DNA of 64,000 nucleotides from UBA1426 sp050953365 (GTDB lineage Bacteria > Bacillota > Clostridia > Peptostreptococcales > Anaerovoracaceae). Below the pieces are notes generated by a model. The model had not been told where the DNA came from. It did not search any database and was given only the letters and a program-made list of their open reading frames with translations. The stretch is from NCBI GenBank assembly GCA_050953365.1, contig JBMNMN010000016.1:62001-126000 (forward strand). Direction: 5' to 3'. The position numbers were made by a program, and so were the translations under genes. How positions within the stretch are numbered: position 1 is the first letter of the stretch; every line of letters begins with the position of its first letter. This document shows positions 36,890 to 45,452 of this stretch, piece by piece.

Positions 36890-38413
36890 ATGAGTTTGAG
36901 ACCTACATTTCTTGCATTTCATACAGCAAGCCGAGCCCTGGCAGCCAGTCAGGCAAATATGGATGTGACGGGTAACAACATCGCCAACGTCAACACCAAG
37001 GGCTATACCAGGCAGCGGGTGGACCTAAACTCCATCTCCAGCGGCGGTTATACCCAGAAGTATGCCGTTCCCACGGCCAGCGTAGGCCTCGGAGTGGAAG
37101 TTTCCCGCATCAGCCAGATCCGCGACCCCTTCCTGGATGCCCGTTACCGGGATCAGGCTTCGGAGAACGGAAGATTTGATACTGTATTAGCCGGTCTTAC
37201 GGACCTTGAAAATATATTTGACGAAATCTCTACGGAAGGATTGCTTCACGAGATTTCCAAGTTCGTTAACAGCCTCCAGTCCCTTGCCCAGACGCCGGCG
37301 GCCAGCGATATCGCCTTGGTGGCAAGGACCGCAGCGCAAAAAGTGACACAGATTATGAATGTGTACGCAAAGCAGATCACCCAGGTTCGCAACCAGCAGG
37401 TCTTCGATCTGTCCAAGGTGGTCATCGACAACGACTTTAATACAAAGGTCAAGAGCATTGCGGACCTCAACGTACAGATTCGGGAGGAGCAGACCTACGG
37501 CAATGTTCCCAATGAACTGCTGGACAAAAGAAATATGCTTATAGATGAACTTGCCGAGTTGGCCAACATCAAAGTTACTTCCTATCCGGAAAGGATCTCG
37601 GAAGATTTAGTCGTTGAACGGCTTACCGTCTCGCTGTACGACACGGCCACGGGCACTTCCATCGGCCTTGTCGACGGCGGTTTATATAATACATTATACG
37701 TGAACGATGACGGGGACAGGGTAACCATCGGCATGGCAAGCAGCTTCGGACCCCATGGCGGCGCAGACATTACACATCATTTTTCCAGCGGCTCCATCCG
37801 GGGTTATCTGGATCTTATCAACGGCGGAGGGATCAACGAATTCCGCGGCGTTCCCTACTACCGCAATTCCATGGATATCCTGGCATCCAATTTCGCCAGA
37901 GTGCTGAATGACCTGAACACCATCGATCCTGCCGATCCGAAGCCGCTGTTTTCGGCGGCAGGGGGAGGCCCCATTACGGCGGAGAATATCCGGATATCCG
38001 AGCAATGGCTCGCGGACCCCACCTTCATCACCACCACCCGGGGCAACGCCAACGCGGGAGACAACATTCTGCGAATGATCTCCGCCATTGATTCCGAGAC
38101 GGTCTTTTACAAGGACGCTGAGGATTCTTCTTCGCAAGTCATGTTCAGGGGAAGCTTCGACGAATTCATGTCCGGACTCATGGGCGAAGTGGCTCTGGAT
38201 GTGGAGCTTTATATGAACTATTCGGATACGTCCGTAACGGTTTTGTCCAACCTTTTCGCCGCTCGGGAATCCATATCCGGAGTAAACCTGGACGAAGAAG
38301 GCATAAACCTGATGGCCTTCCAGAAATCCTACAACGCGGCAGCCCGGTATTTTACCGCTTTGGATGAGGCTGTGGATACCATCATCAACAGAATGGGCAT
38401 CGTTGGCCGCTAA
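36890..38413 (+). CDS. flgK: FlgK, hook-filament junction protein 1
   Basis: A 507-residue junction protein. The N-terminal motif is SQANMDVTGNNIANVNTKGYTRQRVDL and the C-terminal helix is NLDEEGINLMAFQKSYNAAARYFTALDEAVDTIINRMG-type. It joins hook and filament with FlgL. The frame is intact and well preserved. Confidence 0.96.
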   Translation: MSLRPTFLAFHTASRALAASQANMDVTGNNIANVNTKGYTRQRVDLNSISSGGYTQKYAVPTASVGLGVEVSRISQIRDPFLDARYRDQASENGRFDTVLAGLTDLENIFDEISTEGLLHEISKFVNSLQSLAQTPAASDIALVARTAAQKVTQIMNVYAKQITQVRNQQVFDLSKVVIDNDFNTKVKSIADLNVQIREEQTYGNVPNELLDKRNMLIDELAELANIKVTSYPERISEDLVVERLTVSLYDTATGTSIGLVDGGLYNTLYVNDDGDRVTIGMASSFGPHGGADITHHFSSGSIRGYLDLINGGGINEFRGVPYYRNSMDILASNFARVLNDLNTIDPADPKPLFSAAGGGPITAENIRISEQWLADPTFITTTRGNANAGDNILRMISAIDSETVFYKDAEDSSSQVMFRGSFDEFMSGLMGEVALDVELYMNYSDTSVTVLSNLFAARESISGVNLDEEGINLMAFQKSYNAAARYFTALDEAVDTIINRMGIVGR

Positions 38414-38433
38414 CCGGCCGGGAGGATGATAAC

Positions 38434-39459
38434 ATGAGAATCACCAACAAGATGATCACAACTCAATATACGCGTTCGCTGAACAATCTGGCCGCCGAGC
38501 TCAACCGGCTGAACACCCAGGTGTCTTCCGGCAGGAAGTTCGCTAAGGCCTCCGAAAACACTTCCGCCGCCGTCAAGGCTTTTCAGCTTCGCAAGGACAT
38601 GAGCCGGATTTCGGGCTACGAAGAAAACATTGCCCACGCTAAGAGTACCTTAACCAACGCGGAATCCGCTCTTATGCATATAGAGGAATTGATGCGCACG
38701 GCTACGGAGAAGATCATCACCGGTCTCAACGGCACCCAGAGCCGGGAGGAAAGGGCCATCCTTGCCACGGAGCTTCGGAGCATTCAGGAGCAGCTGTTGC
38801 AGACTCTGAACTCCACTGCTTCCGACAGCTATTACTTTGGCGGCACCAACACGGAGACAAAGCCCTTTGAAGTGGTAGGCGGAAAACTCTATTACAACGG
38901 ATACGATTTAGATCTCCCCTTACCGGCAGATACTCCCGAAGCCAACGAAGCTTTGTTTAAAGCTTTGGAGGCCGACACCTTATATCTGGATATCGGCTTA
39001 AGTGTGCAATTCGATCCCGTCTCGGGAGAAGTAGATCCGAATACAGTATTCGGTTATTCCATAGCCGGCATCAACATTGTGGGCAGAGGCACCGCCACCG
39101 TTGGCGGGGAGGTTGTATCCAACAACATTTACAATCTTCTGGGCTCCCTTGCGGCAGAGTTCGAATCGGAAAACTATTCCCATGACAAAGCCGATGCGCT
39201 GTACGGACATTTAAAAAATGCTGCCCAGGGAATCATGCGGACCATCACCCAGATCGGCGCCAAGACCTCCTACCTGGACTTCATGGCGGAGCGACTGGGT
39301 AACCAGACCTTCAATTTACAGGAAAGACAAGTTGAAGTAGAAGGCATCGATCCCGCCGAGGCAATCATCAATTTTGAAGCGCAAAAGTTTGCATACAACG
39401 CGGCCCTGCAGATGGGCGCCCGGATTATACAGCCGTCCATATTTGACTTTATGAGATAG
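38434..39459 (+). CDS. flgL: FlgL, hook-filament junction protein 3
   Basis: A 341-residue flagellin-like junction protein. The N-terminus (MRITNKMITTQYTRSLNN..AELNRLNTQVSSGRKF) and the C-terminal helix (DPAEAIINFEAQKFAYNAALQMGARII) resemble flagellin D0/D1. It lies 20 bases after flgK. Confidence 0.95.
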   Translation: MRITNKMITTQYTRSLNNLAAELNRLNTQVSSGRKFAKASENTSAAVKAFQLRKDMSRISGYEENIAHAKSTLTNAESALMHIEELMRTATEKIITGLNGTQSREERAILATELRSIQEQLLQTLNSTASDSYYFGGTNTETKPFEVVGGKLYYNGYDLDLPLPADTPEANEALFKALEADTLYLDIGLSVQFDPVSGEVDPNTVFGYSIAGINIVGRGTATVGGEVVSNNIYNLLGSLAAEFESENYSHDKADALYGHLKNAAQGIMRTITQIGAKTSYLDFMAERLGNQTFNLQERQVEVEGIDPAEAIINFEAQKFAYNAALQMGARIIQPSIFDFMR

Positions 39460-39536
39460 TATTTCAGAATCTCTGATTCATATAAATTCTGTTTTAAGAT
39501 ATGACAACCGATACTCTATGGAGGAGGTGAGAAAAA

Positions 39537-40124
39537 ATGCAGCAGCTAATTACTATAGAAACCGTGCCCATATCCATCCGCTATGTGAGAGTTGAGCCTG
39601 AATCTAATAATGAAGAAGGGGCAAGTAAGTTAAATAAATCCAAACCGCACGACACGGCGCCAAAGCCCGGTCCCACACCGGTCAAAGCAGATACCTTCGT
39701 GCAGAGTGGCCCTGCAGGTATTTATAATCTCACCTACACGGCTACCGCCCACTATGCGGAAAACGGCAACGTACAACTGAAGGTGCGCATGGAGGATTCT
39801 GAGGCAAACGCTCAGGTGTTCCGGCATTTCGGAAGAGATATCCAGAACATGATCGGTCACATATTGAACAAAGACAGCTCCCCTATCGAGTTCCAAGGCG
39901 TACAGCTAAACTTTGACTTCAGCCAGCTCCAAAACGTAACTCCCGGATCCGGTAACACGGGCAACTCCTTTACCCCGCCGGATTTCGAGGTGGAGATATT
40001 GGAAAGACCGAAGGTAATTATTAAGTACGTGGGCGGCCCCATTTACATTCCCAGAAGCGCGGATCCAAACTATGAGCCGCCTTTGGGAGTTGGCCAGCCC
40101 GAGCAAATAGACACGAAGGTTTAA
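39537..40124 (+). CDS. Unrecognised protein at the YviE/DUF6470 position
   Basis: A 195-residue protein with a strong ribosome site (GGAGGAGGTGAG). It begins LITIETVPISIRYVRVEP, then a Lys/Pro-rich linker (about 30-50), then a beta-rich region with VQLKVRMEDSEANAQVF. It ends in a Pro/Tyr-rich tail (IYIPRSADPNYEPP). In Bacillus the gene between flgL and fliW is yviE (DUF6470). I do not see the usual DUF6470 repeats here, so this may be a divergent member or a different family. Context points to a role with filament or FliW. Confidence 0.7.
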   Translation: MQQLITIETVPISIRYVRVEPESNNEEGASKLNKSKPHDTAPKPGPTPVKADTFVQSGPAGIYNLTYTATAHYAENGNVQLKVRMEDSEANAQVFRHFGRDIQNMIGHILNKDSSPIEFQGVQLNFDFSQLQNVTPGSGNTGNSFTPPDFEVEILERPKVIIKYVGGPIYIPRSADPNYEPPLGVGQPEQIDTKV

Positions 40125-40137
40125 AGGACGGACTGAT

Positions 40138-40584
40138 ATGGAAATTAACACAAGAGATTTTGGAGTTATTGAGATTGAAAAGGATGCGCTCTTCGATTTT
40201 CCCGAAGGCGTCTACGGCTTTGAGGAGGATACTTGTTTCGCCCTCTTTCATAAGACCTTTGACGGCATTCCCTTCCTTTATCTTCAATCCGTCCAAAACG
40301 TCATCCCTTGTTTTTTAGTATTTGAGCCGGAAGATTTTTATCCGGGCTATGCTCCCATTGTCTCCAAAGAAGATTTGGCGGCCTGCGGAGCAGAACGAGT
40401 AGAGGACCTGGCCTTCCTGGTTATCGCTAATGTGCCCGACTCCCTCGAGGAGATGTCTTTAAACATCAAGAGCCCCATCGTCTTAAACCCAAAGACCAGA
40501 ATAGGGAGACAGATTATCCTGCAAAACAACGACTACTCGATTCGTTATCAGCCTTTTCTCAACAAGAGTAAAGGAGGCGTCTAA
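40138..40584 (+). CDS. fliW: FliW, flagellin-binding CsrA antagonist
   Basis: A 148-residue FliW: GVYGFEEDTCFALF, then PFLYLQSVQNVIPCFLVFEPEDFYPGY, and a C-terminal NIKSPIVLNPKTRIGRQIILQNNDYSIRYQ. It binds either flagellin or CsrA. When flagellin is scarce, free FliW removes CsrA from the flagellin mRNA. Its stop overlaps the csrA start by one base. Confidence 0.96.
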   Translation: MEINTRDFGVIEIEKDALFDFPEGVYGFEEDTCFALFHKTFDGIPFLYLQSVQNVIPCFLVFEPEDFYPGYAPIVSKEDLAACGAERVEDLAFLVIANVPDSLEEMSLNIKSPIVLNPKTRIGRQIILQNNDYSIRYQPFLNKSKGGV

Positions 40585-40835
40585 TGTTAGTCATAAGCAG
40601 GAAAGCCGGAGAATCCCTGATCCTTTCGGATAATATCAAGATAACCATTCTATCCATCGGCAGCGACAAGATCGCCTTGGGCATCGATGCCCCCAGATCC
40701 GTAACGGTAGTGCGCGAAGAGTTGCTGGAAACCATCAAGGCAAACCGCGAGTCTGTAGACCAAAGTGGCAGTCAAAACTATGCGGATATTGCCTCTATGT
40801 TAAAATCTAATAAATTTGTTAAAAACATCAAATAA
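40584..40835 (+). CDS. csrA: CsrA, RNA-binding translational repressor
   Basis: An 83-residue CsrA: MLVISRKAGESLIL, then IGSDKIALGIDAPRSVTVVREEL, with the RNA-binding first and last strands intact. The C-terminal extension is slightly longer than usual. Its likely target is the flagellin leader immediately downstream, where two GGA-containing sites are visible. Confidence 0.96.
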   Translation: MLVISRKAGESLILSDNIKITILSIGSDKIALGIDAPRSVTVVREELLETIKANRESVDQSGSQNYADIASMLKSNKFVKNIK

Positions 40836-40849
40836 AATTCAAGAAATTC

Positions 40850-40876
40850 TAAAGTATATACCGGATTATCCGATAT
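40850..40876 (+). promoter_or_regulatory. Sigma-28 promoter of the flagellin gene
   Basis: TAAA (40850-40853), 15 bases, TCCGATAT (40869-40876): one mismatch from consensus. The transcript would start near 40883, leaving a leader of about 100 bases that contains the CsrA sites. Confidence 0.88.
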
Positions 40877-40940
40877 ATAAACCAAAGCGCGCTTTATCCG
40901 TTTGGTTCTCTTTGCGTACGGGAGAGAGCCCATCTATGAG

Positions 40941-40984
40941 GACCGAGAAGGACCTCGGTCATACTGTTTCAAGGAGGAACAAAA
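40941..40984 (+). promoter_or_regulatory. CsrA-binding leader of flagellin (hairpin BS1 and SD-overlapping BS2)
   Basis: At 40941-40960 a seven-base-pair stem GACCGAG/CTCGGTC presents a loop AAGGAC with GGA exposed, the classic high-affinity CsrA site. A second site is the Shine-Dalgarno AAGGAGG (40971-40977), eight bases before the ATG. The same two-site layout is known for the hag leader of Bacillus subtilis. With csrA and fliW immediately upstream, a FliW/CsrA/flagellin feedback loop is very likely. Confidence 0.82.
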
Positions 40985-42614
40985 ATGAGAATTAACCACA
41001 ACATTGCGGCATTGAACACATATCGTCAATTGTCCGCAAACACCGTTAACACTTCAAATCTTTGGAGAAGCTGTCATCCGGTCTTCGCATCAACCGTGCC
41101 GGTGACGATGCCGCCGGACTTGCCATCTCCGAAAAAATGAGAAGCCAGATCCGCGGCCTCGACACGGCAGCCAGAAATGCCAACGACGGCATCTCCCTCA
41201 TCCAGACAGCAGAAGGTGCACTGAACGAAACCCACAGCATCCTGCAGAGAATGAAAGAGCTGGCTGTACAGGCTGCCAATGACACTAACACCGCTGAAGA
41301 CCGCGCTGAAATCCAGAAGGAAATCGATCAGCTCACAGACAGAGATCACAAGGATCGCAGCGAATACTGAATTCAACACCAAGAAGCTGCTCGATGGTTC
41401 CATGGCTGCAACTGCATCTACTGATATTGATGGGGTTAGCGCCTCATTAGTTGCAGGTTCAACACTTGAATCCGGCATTTATAACGTAAGTATTGAGTAT
41501 ACGGATTCCGTTCCTGCCTCAAACGCAACTAAAACAGGAAACTACAAAGGGGCACAATCGGGTACTTTCGTATACGATGGAGCAACATGGAAGGATTCCT
41601 CCGATGTATGTATTAGATTTAACAGCAAATGGAGGAGATCTGGCAGTTACAAACGCAAAAGTTGGTGATAAGCTTATAGTTACGGCTTACACACCAGCAG
41701 TTGAATTCGCAGCCGGTACTCCTGGGGGAGCTGAAGTAGGTACTACAACTGGTACTAATAAAATTTCTAACATTGCTGTCACAGAGCTAACATTTACTGC
41801 GTTAGAAGGCCAGGTTCCTGCCGTAGATCACGAAGAAGATCCTAATACAGCAACTATTACATTCACATGGAAGGCAACTGACGAAATGTTGGGATATCAC
41901 CAACGGCGAAACATCCATCGCATCAGGTGTATCAACAGCAGACCTAACAAATGTTTATGGTATAACATTTGAAGGCGAACCTGAAGCAGGTACAGCAGAA
42001 GAATTTACTGTAAAATTAACAGGAACCATTTTGATAGAGAAGCAGTTTCTGAATCCGGTGGTGATTCTACATTAGTAAGAGCAGCTGCAGTAGAGGAACA
42101 AGCAGTTGTTACAATTACCGATGAACTTGGAAATTCTGTTTCAGCTAATAACTTTGAGTTCAAATATGCTGATTCAGTAGTAACAGGTACGTTAACGGGA
42201 ACAGTTACGGTAGATAGCAGTAAATCCATGATTTTCCACATCGGTGCCAACGAAAGCCAGAACACATCTCTTAGCATCAACAATATGGATGCTGAATCCC
42301 TTGGCGTAAATGCCCTCGATCTCACAGAACAGAGTGAGGCAGACAAGGCGATCACAACCATTGACAATGCAATCTCCAAGGTTTCCTCCCAGAGAGCTGC
42401 TCTAGGTGCTATGCAGAACAGATTAGAGCATACAATTAACAACCTAGGAACCGCTTCCGAGAACTTATCGGCTGCCGAATCCCGCATCAGAGACGTAGAT
42501 ATGGCCAAGGAAATGATGGAGTTCACCAAGAACAACATCCTCTCCCAGGCTTCTCAGGCGATGCTGGCCCAGGCTAACATGCAGCCCCAGAGCGTTCTCC
42601 AACTGCTCCAGTAA
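40985..42614 (+). pseudogene. hag: Flagellin gene with about five frameshifts
   Basis: Starts as a perfect flagellin (MRINHNIAALNTYRQLS) and ends as one (MQPQSVLQLLQ). Between them the coding frame jumps near 41057 (one base lost in an AAA run), 41338 (one G gained), about 41605, about 41885 and about 42025. Each piece reads clearly as flagellin: SGLRINRAGDDAAGLA; TEITRIAANTEFNTKKLLDG; VLDLTANGGDLAV; WDITNGETSIASG; DVDMAKEMMEFTKNNI. The net shift is not zero, so no full-length protein can be made as written. The middle (41430-42200) is more A/T-rich than the ends. It could be a decayed copy, or a consensus of several mixed flagellin genes. Confidence 0.85.
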
Positions 42615-42668
42615 GCCCTTTCAAAGATTCAGAAAAGCAAAGCACCTTCTTCCTTTACAGGAATATGC

Positions 42669-42698
42669 AAAAAAGCCACCCCGCCCGGGTGGCTTTTT
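42669..42698 (+). terminator. Rho-independent terminator after flagellin
   Basis: A stem GCCACCC/GGGTGGC with a five-base loop, flanked by A-run and T-run (TTTTT at 42694-42698). A classic strong terminator, 55 bases after the flagellin stop. Confidence 0.93.
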
Positions 42699-42740
42699 AG
42701 TGATTAAATAAGGTTGCTTCTCTACGTTAGGCGCACAGCT

Positions 42741-42995
42741 CTAAATCAAGTTGCAGGGGATGAAGCAGTTTCTATCGTCGATGGGTATCACCTCTTCGCA
42801 CATACAGATAATCCCACCGTAATCCCTTTTCAGGGATGCCTTGTCAATAAGCGCATACTTCTTCACTTCGCGCCTATCGGGATTGGCGGATTTCTTGATT
42901 TCGAGTGGGTGGATAGTGTCGTTCTCTTCCACTAAAATGTCAATTTCCTTTGCATTGGAGTCACGGTAGTACGTCAGGTTCGCCTTAAATTGAAT
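42741..42995 (-). pseudogene. C-terminal remnant of a DUF4143-type AAA ATPase
   Basis: About 85 codons on the minus strand read as the tail of the ATP-binding/DUF4143 family: FKANLTYYRDSNAKEIDIL, then HPLEIKKSANPDRREVKKY, ending GGIICMCEEVIPIDDRNCF. The N-terminal P-loop domain is missing, and upstream sequence does not continue the family. It is therefore debris of a lost gene, perhaps removed with the neighbouring toxin remnant. Confidence 0.75.
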
Positions 42996-43189
42996 GCTGT
43001 CAGTCCCAAATATATAGAAGCGTTTCCTCTAGTGGTTGATACCACTAGCTGCGGGAAAACCTTTGCTCGAAAAACATAGAGATCATGCGTTATCCGGTGA
43101 GTGGGAACAGTACATGGAATGCCACATATCCTCCGATTGGCTCCTAATTCATAGAAAAGGCAAGCAAAGATTAATTCGAGGGAAATCTC

Positions 43190-43301
43190 TTGCAAATTCT
43201 TCCCCGATGTGCTTATAATGGATATAGAAAGTGCTGCCGATAGACGGTCAGCCAAGAGCGTTAAAATAACCGCATCTATGGGCTAGGGGCGGTTATTTTT
43301 T
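43190..43301 (+). ncRNA. Probable orphan type I antitoxin RNA (RatA-like) with promoter
   Basis: TTGCAA (43190-43195), 18 bases, TATAAT (43214-43219) form a good promoter. The transcript would run from about 43226 to a terminator hairpin, AAATAACCGC/GCGGTTATTT plus T-run (43263-43301). I recognise this block as the antisense RNA that commonly faces small holin-like toxin genes in Firmicutes. On the minus strand the last codons of such a toxin (IKNNRP, stop) are present at about 43283-43300. An in-frame stop lies just upstream and the hydrophobic part is gone. Confidence 0.6.
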
Positions 43302-43359
43302 ATGTTGCAAACTCAGAATCAATGGGGACGCATGGGGGGACGGTTCTTCCCCCTGCCCC

Positions 43360-43653
43360 TTAGGACATATTTTCCTCCGCCAATTCCAACAAGGATATAT
43401 AAATATCCACCACGATCTGATACAGCTCCGGTGGGATCTCCCGGCCCACTTCTAATTTGGACAGCAATGTAGCGGCGCTGTCATCGTGGTAGATGGGAAT
43501 GCCGTTTTCCATGGCCACTTGAAGGATCTTCTGCGCCATATACCCGGTGCCCGCCGCCACTACACGGGGCGCATCGTCCACATTCTGATCGTATTTCAAC
43601 GCGGCGACTCGCATAATGTCGTTGTCTCTTCTCTCTTCATTAGATTTTGACAT
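43360..43653 (-). CDS. FlhX/YlqH, isolated FlhB C-terminal domain
   Basis: A 97-residue protein equal to the cytoplasmic domain of FlhB (AALKYDQNVDDAPRVVAAGTGYMAQKILQVAMENGIPIYHDDSAATLLSKLEVGREIPPELYQ, given here as its conserved core). It has no membrane part and no NPTH cleavage site. Such proteins can replace or modulate the cleaved FlhB tail in some bacteria. It overlaps the upstream FliK-like gene by 14 bases, an arrangement like ylqG-ylqH of Bacillus. Confidence 0.88.
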   Translation of the reverse strand: MSKSNEERRDNDIMRVAALKYDQNVDDAPRVVAAGTGYMAQKILQVAMENGIPIYHDDSAATLLSKLEVGREIPPELYQIVVDIYISLLELAEENMS

Positions 43654-45214
43654 CGATGCCTGCCTTTCTTTCTCTAAGCTTCGGAAACCGCTTCAAAATG
43701 GTATTGCTCTCTATGTATTCGTCCACCTGGTAACCTAAGAGATGATAGCCCTGCGCTTCAATGAGATCCCTTAGTCTATGCTTTATATCTTTCACGCCAC
43801 CCACCAGCTCCTGAGGACATTTTATATCCAAGTCGATGTTACGGTCCCTGGCCAGAAGATCCACCTCAAAAGTTCCATACAGATCTGACTGTATGGTAAA
43901 GAAAATGTTGGTGGCCTGTTTTGCATTCCCTTTTCTCTCCTGGCAGTCCTTATCGATAAAAAACTCGCCGTAGGTGTTTTCATCTAAAAAGCGGAGAGGA
44001 ATCATGAAGTGCATCAATGGGAGCATGGGGCTCTCACTTTGTAGTATATATAATAGTAGGTTTTGTGCAGCTCCGCTTAGTTTGGCGGGACTGGATTTGT
44101 CCAAAGCCTTGGTAAGCAGGGCGGCCATATCGCTTTCTTCCTTTATATATGTAAACTTGCCATCTTCCTTTTGGACCAGCCCCTCTTCCCGGCTCCTCAA
44201 CATACCCAACCGTTCTGTTTCTTCCTTGATCTCCCTGGCGCTCCGCATCAGGGTTTCCTTCATATCTGTAATGTCATCCTCCGTCTGGTTGGGGAAAAGC
44301 GGTTTTAGTTCCTCTGCCAATTGCTCAAAAGCATCATCCAGCATTTTTATGTCCGCCTTGTCATAGCGTACAATGTAATGAATGATGGAAATCATGTGAT
44401 CGTATACTTTGTCTGCCGGCGGGTAGTTGGCAGCGATACTTCTCAATATGGGAACAAATTCATTTTTCAGGAATTTGATAATCTCTTTGTAACTTTCCTC
44501 TTCCCCATTGAGTTTGGCAGCATCAAAAATATTCAGGTTAGGTTTGTCGGCGCCCGTGGGCTCCGTGTCCGATATGTTGGCACCAAGCTCTGCTACTTGG
44601 GATTTCACTGCATTGAACAGCGTTTCTAGTTTTGCGATCTGCTGTTGCAAAATCCGGCTGTCGTCGATAGTCAAGTTCTGTATGAGTTCATGGCTCCGCA
44701 ACAATACCGCCTGAAGCGAATGGTTCCGATTTACATAGCTGTCGAAATGCTTGAGAACGGATATGATAGCCTCCTGCAATTTGGGCTGTCCTTTATTTTG
44801 TGATAGCACGCGAAGGGCGTCAAAGAAATCACCCTTAAAGATGGTTGCCGACTCCTCTCTCTTCAACAGTTCCGCCAGCAGTTCTTTGGGAAGGACAAAA
44901 AATTGTGTCAGGAAATCCTCCGTAATTACTCCCGAGGAAACTTCAAAGAGCTTCGCGTATAAAACCAGCTTTCTCAGGCTGTCGGCCTGGGCTTTGGTCT
45001 GATTCAGCAGGGGTCGATAGATTTCGCGGTTCAGGTTCTGAAGCAAAGCCTGTTTGGTGCTGTCTTCGTCGATCTGCTTGCCTTTCACTGTGTCCTTTGG
45101 AATAGCGTTGGGATTAGTCAAGTCGAAGATAGCATCCGCAGGCTGCTGTCTCGGCGTATTCTGTATTCTGTTTTTTATCTCCACAGGGGAAGTGATCTTT
45201 AAAACGTCTACCAC
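43640..45214 (-). CDS. YlqG-like protein with FliK-type C-terminal domain
   Basis: About 524 residues, largely helical and charged. The C-terminal 120 residues (from about 400) resemble the FliK hook-length domain (NIFFTIQSDLYGTFEVDLLARDR). The GTG at 45214, six bases after AAGGAG, is preferred to a GTG 39 bases upstream. Partnered with FlhX, it suggests an accessory export-switch pair. The exact role is unknown. Confidence 0.75.
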   Translation of the reverse strand: MVDVLKITSPVEIKNRIQNTPRQQPADAIFDLTNPNAIPKDTVKGKQIDEDSTKQALLQNLNREIYRPLLNQTKAQADSLRKLVLYAKLFEVSSGVITEDFLTQFFVLPKELLAELLKREESATIFKGDFFDALRVLSQNKGQPKLQEAIISVLKHFDSYVNRNHSLQAVLLRSHELIQNLTIDDSRILQQQIAKLETLFNAVKSQVAELGANISDTEPTGADKPNLNIFDAAKLNGEEESYKEIIKFLKNEFVPILRSIAANYPPADKVYDHMISIIHYIVRYDKADIKMLDDAFEQLAEELKPLFPNQTEDDITDMKETLMRSAREIKEETERLGMLRSREEGLVQKEDGKFTYIKEESDMAALLTKALDKSSPAKLSGAAQNLLLYILQSESPMLPLMHFMIPLRFLDENTYGEFFIDKDCQERKGNAKQATNIFFTIQSDLYGTFEVDLLARDRNIDLDIKCPQELVGGVKDIKHRLRDLIEAQGYHLLGYQVDEYIESNTILKRFPKLRERKAGIDVKI

Positions 45215-45340
45215 GATACTCTCCTTATTCTCTAAACAGACATTTTTCGACACGCCATTTAATTGCAGATATTATATCACAACATCCTGCCGGGCAAAAT
45301 GAGAAATCACCAAAGACGGCTCTTTTTGATTTGAAGGGGC

Positions 45341-45367
45341 TAATATTTATCCCGGTTTTGCCGATTA
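45341..45367 (+). promoter_or_regulatory. Sigma-28-like promoter of cheA-cheR
   Basis: TAAT (45341-45344), 15 bases, GCCGATTA (45360-45367): close to consensus with one change in each half. It lies about 85 bases before cheA, in the 238-base gap shared with the divergent YlqG-like gene. I see no second clear promoter there. Confidence 0.65.
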
Positions 45368-45452
45368 ATATAATGTGCATTGCAGCAAAAGCTGCCACGA
45401 CTAATAATAAGCTACAAAATTCTATGCAGTTATACACGAAAGGCGGGAAAAC

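Noticed and set aside
42974..43255. Minus-strand frame of 93 codons
   Set aside because: Its first codons are the antisense of the putative antitoxin RNA and the rest overlaps the DUF4143 remnant in another frame; no family resemblance.
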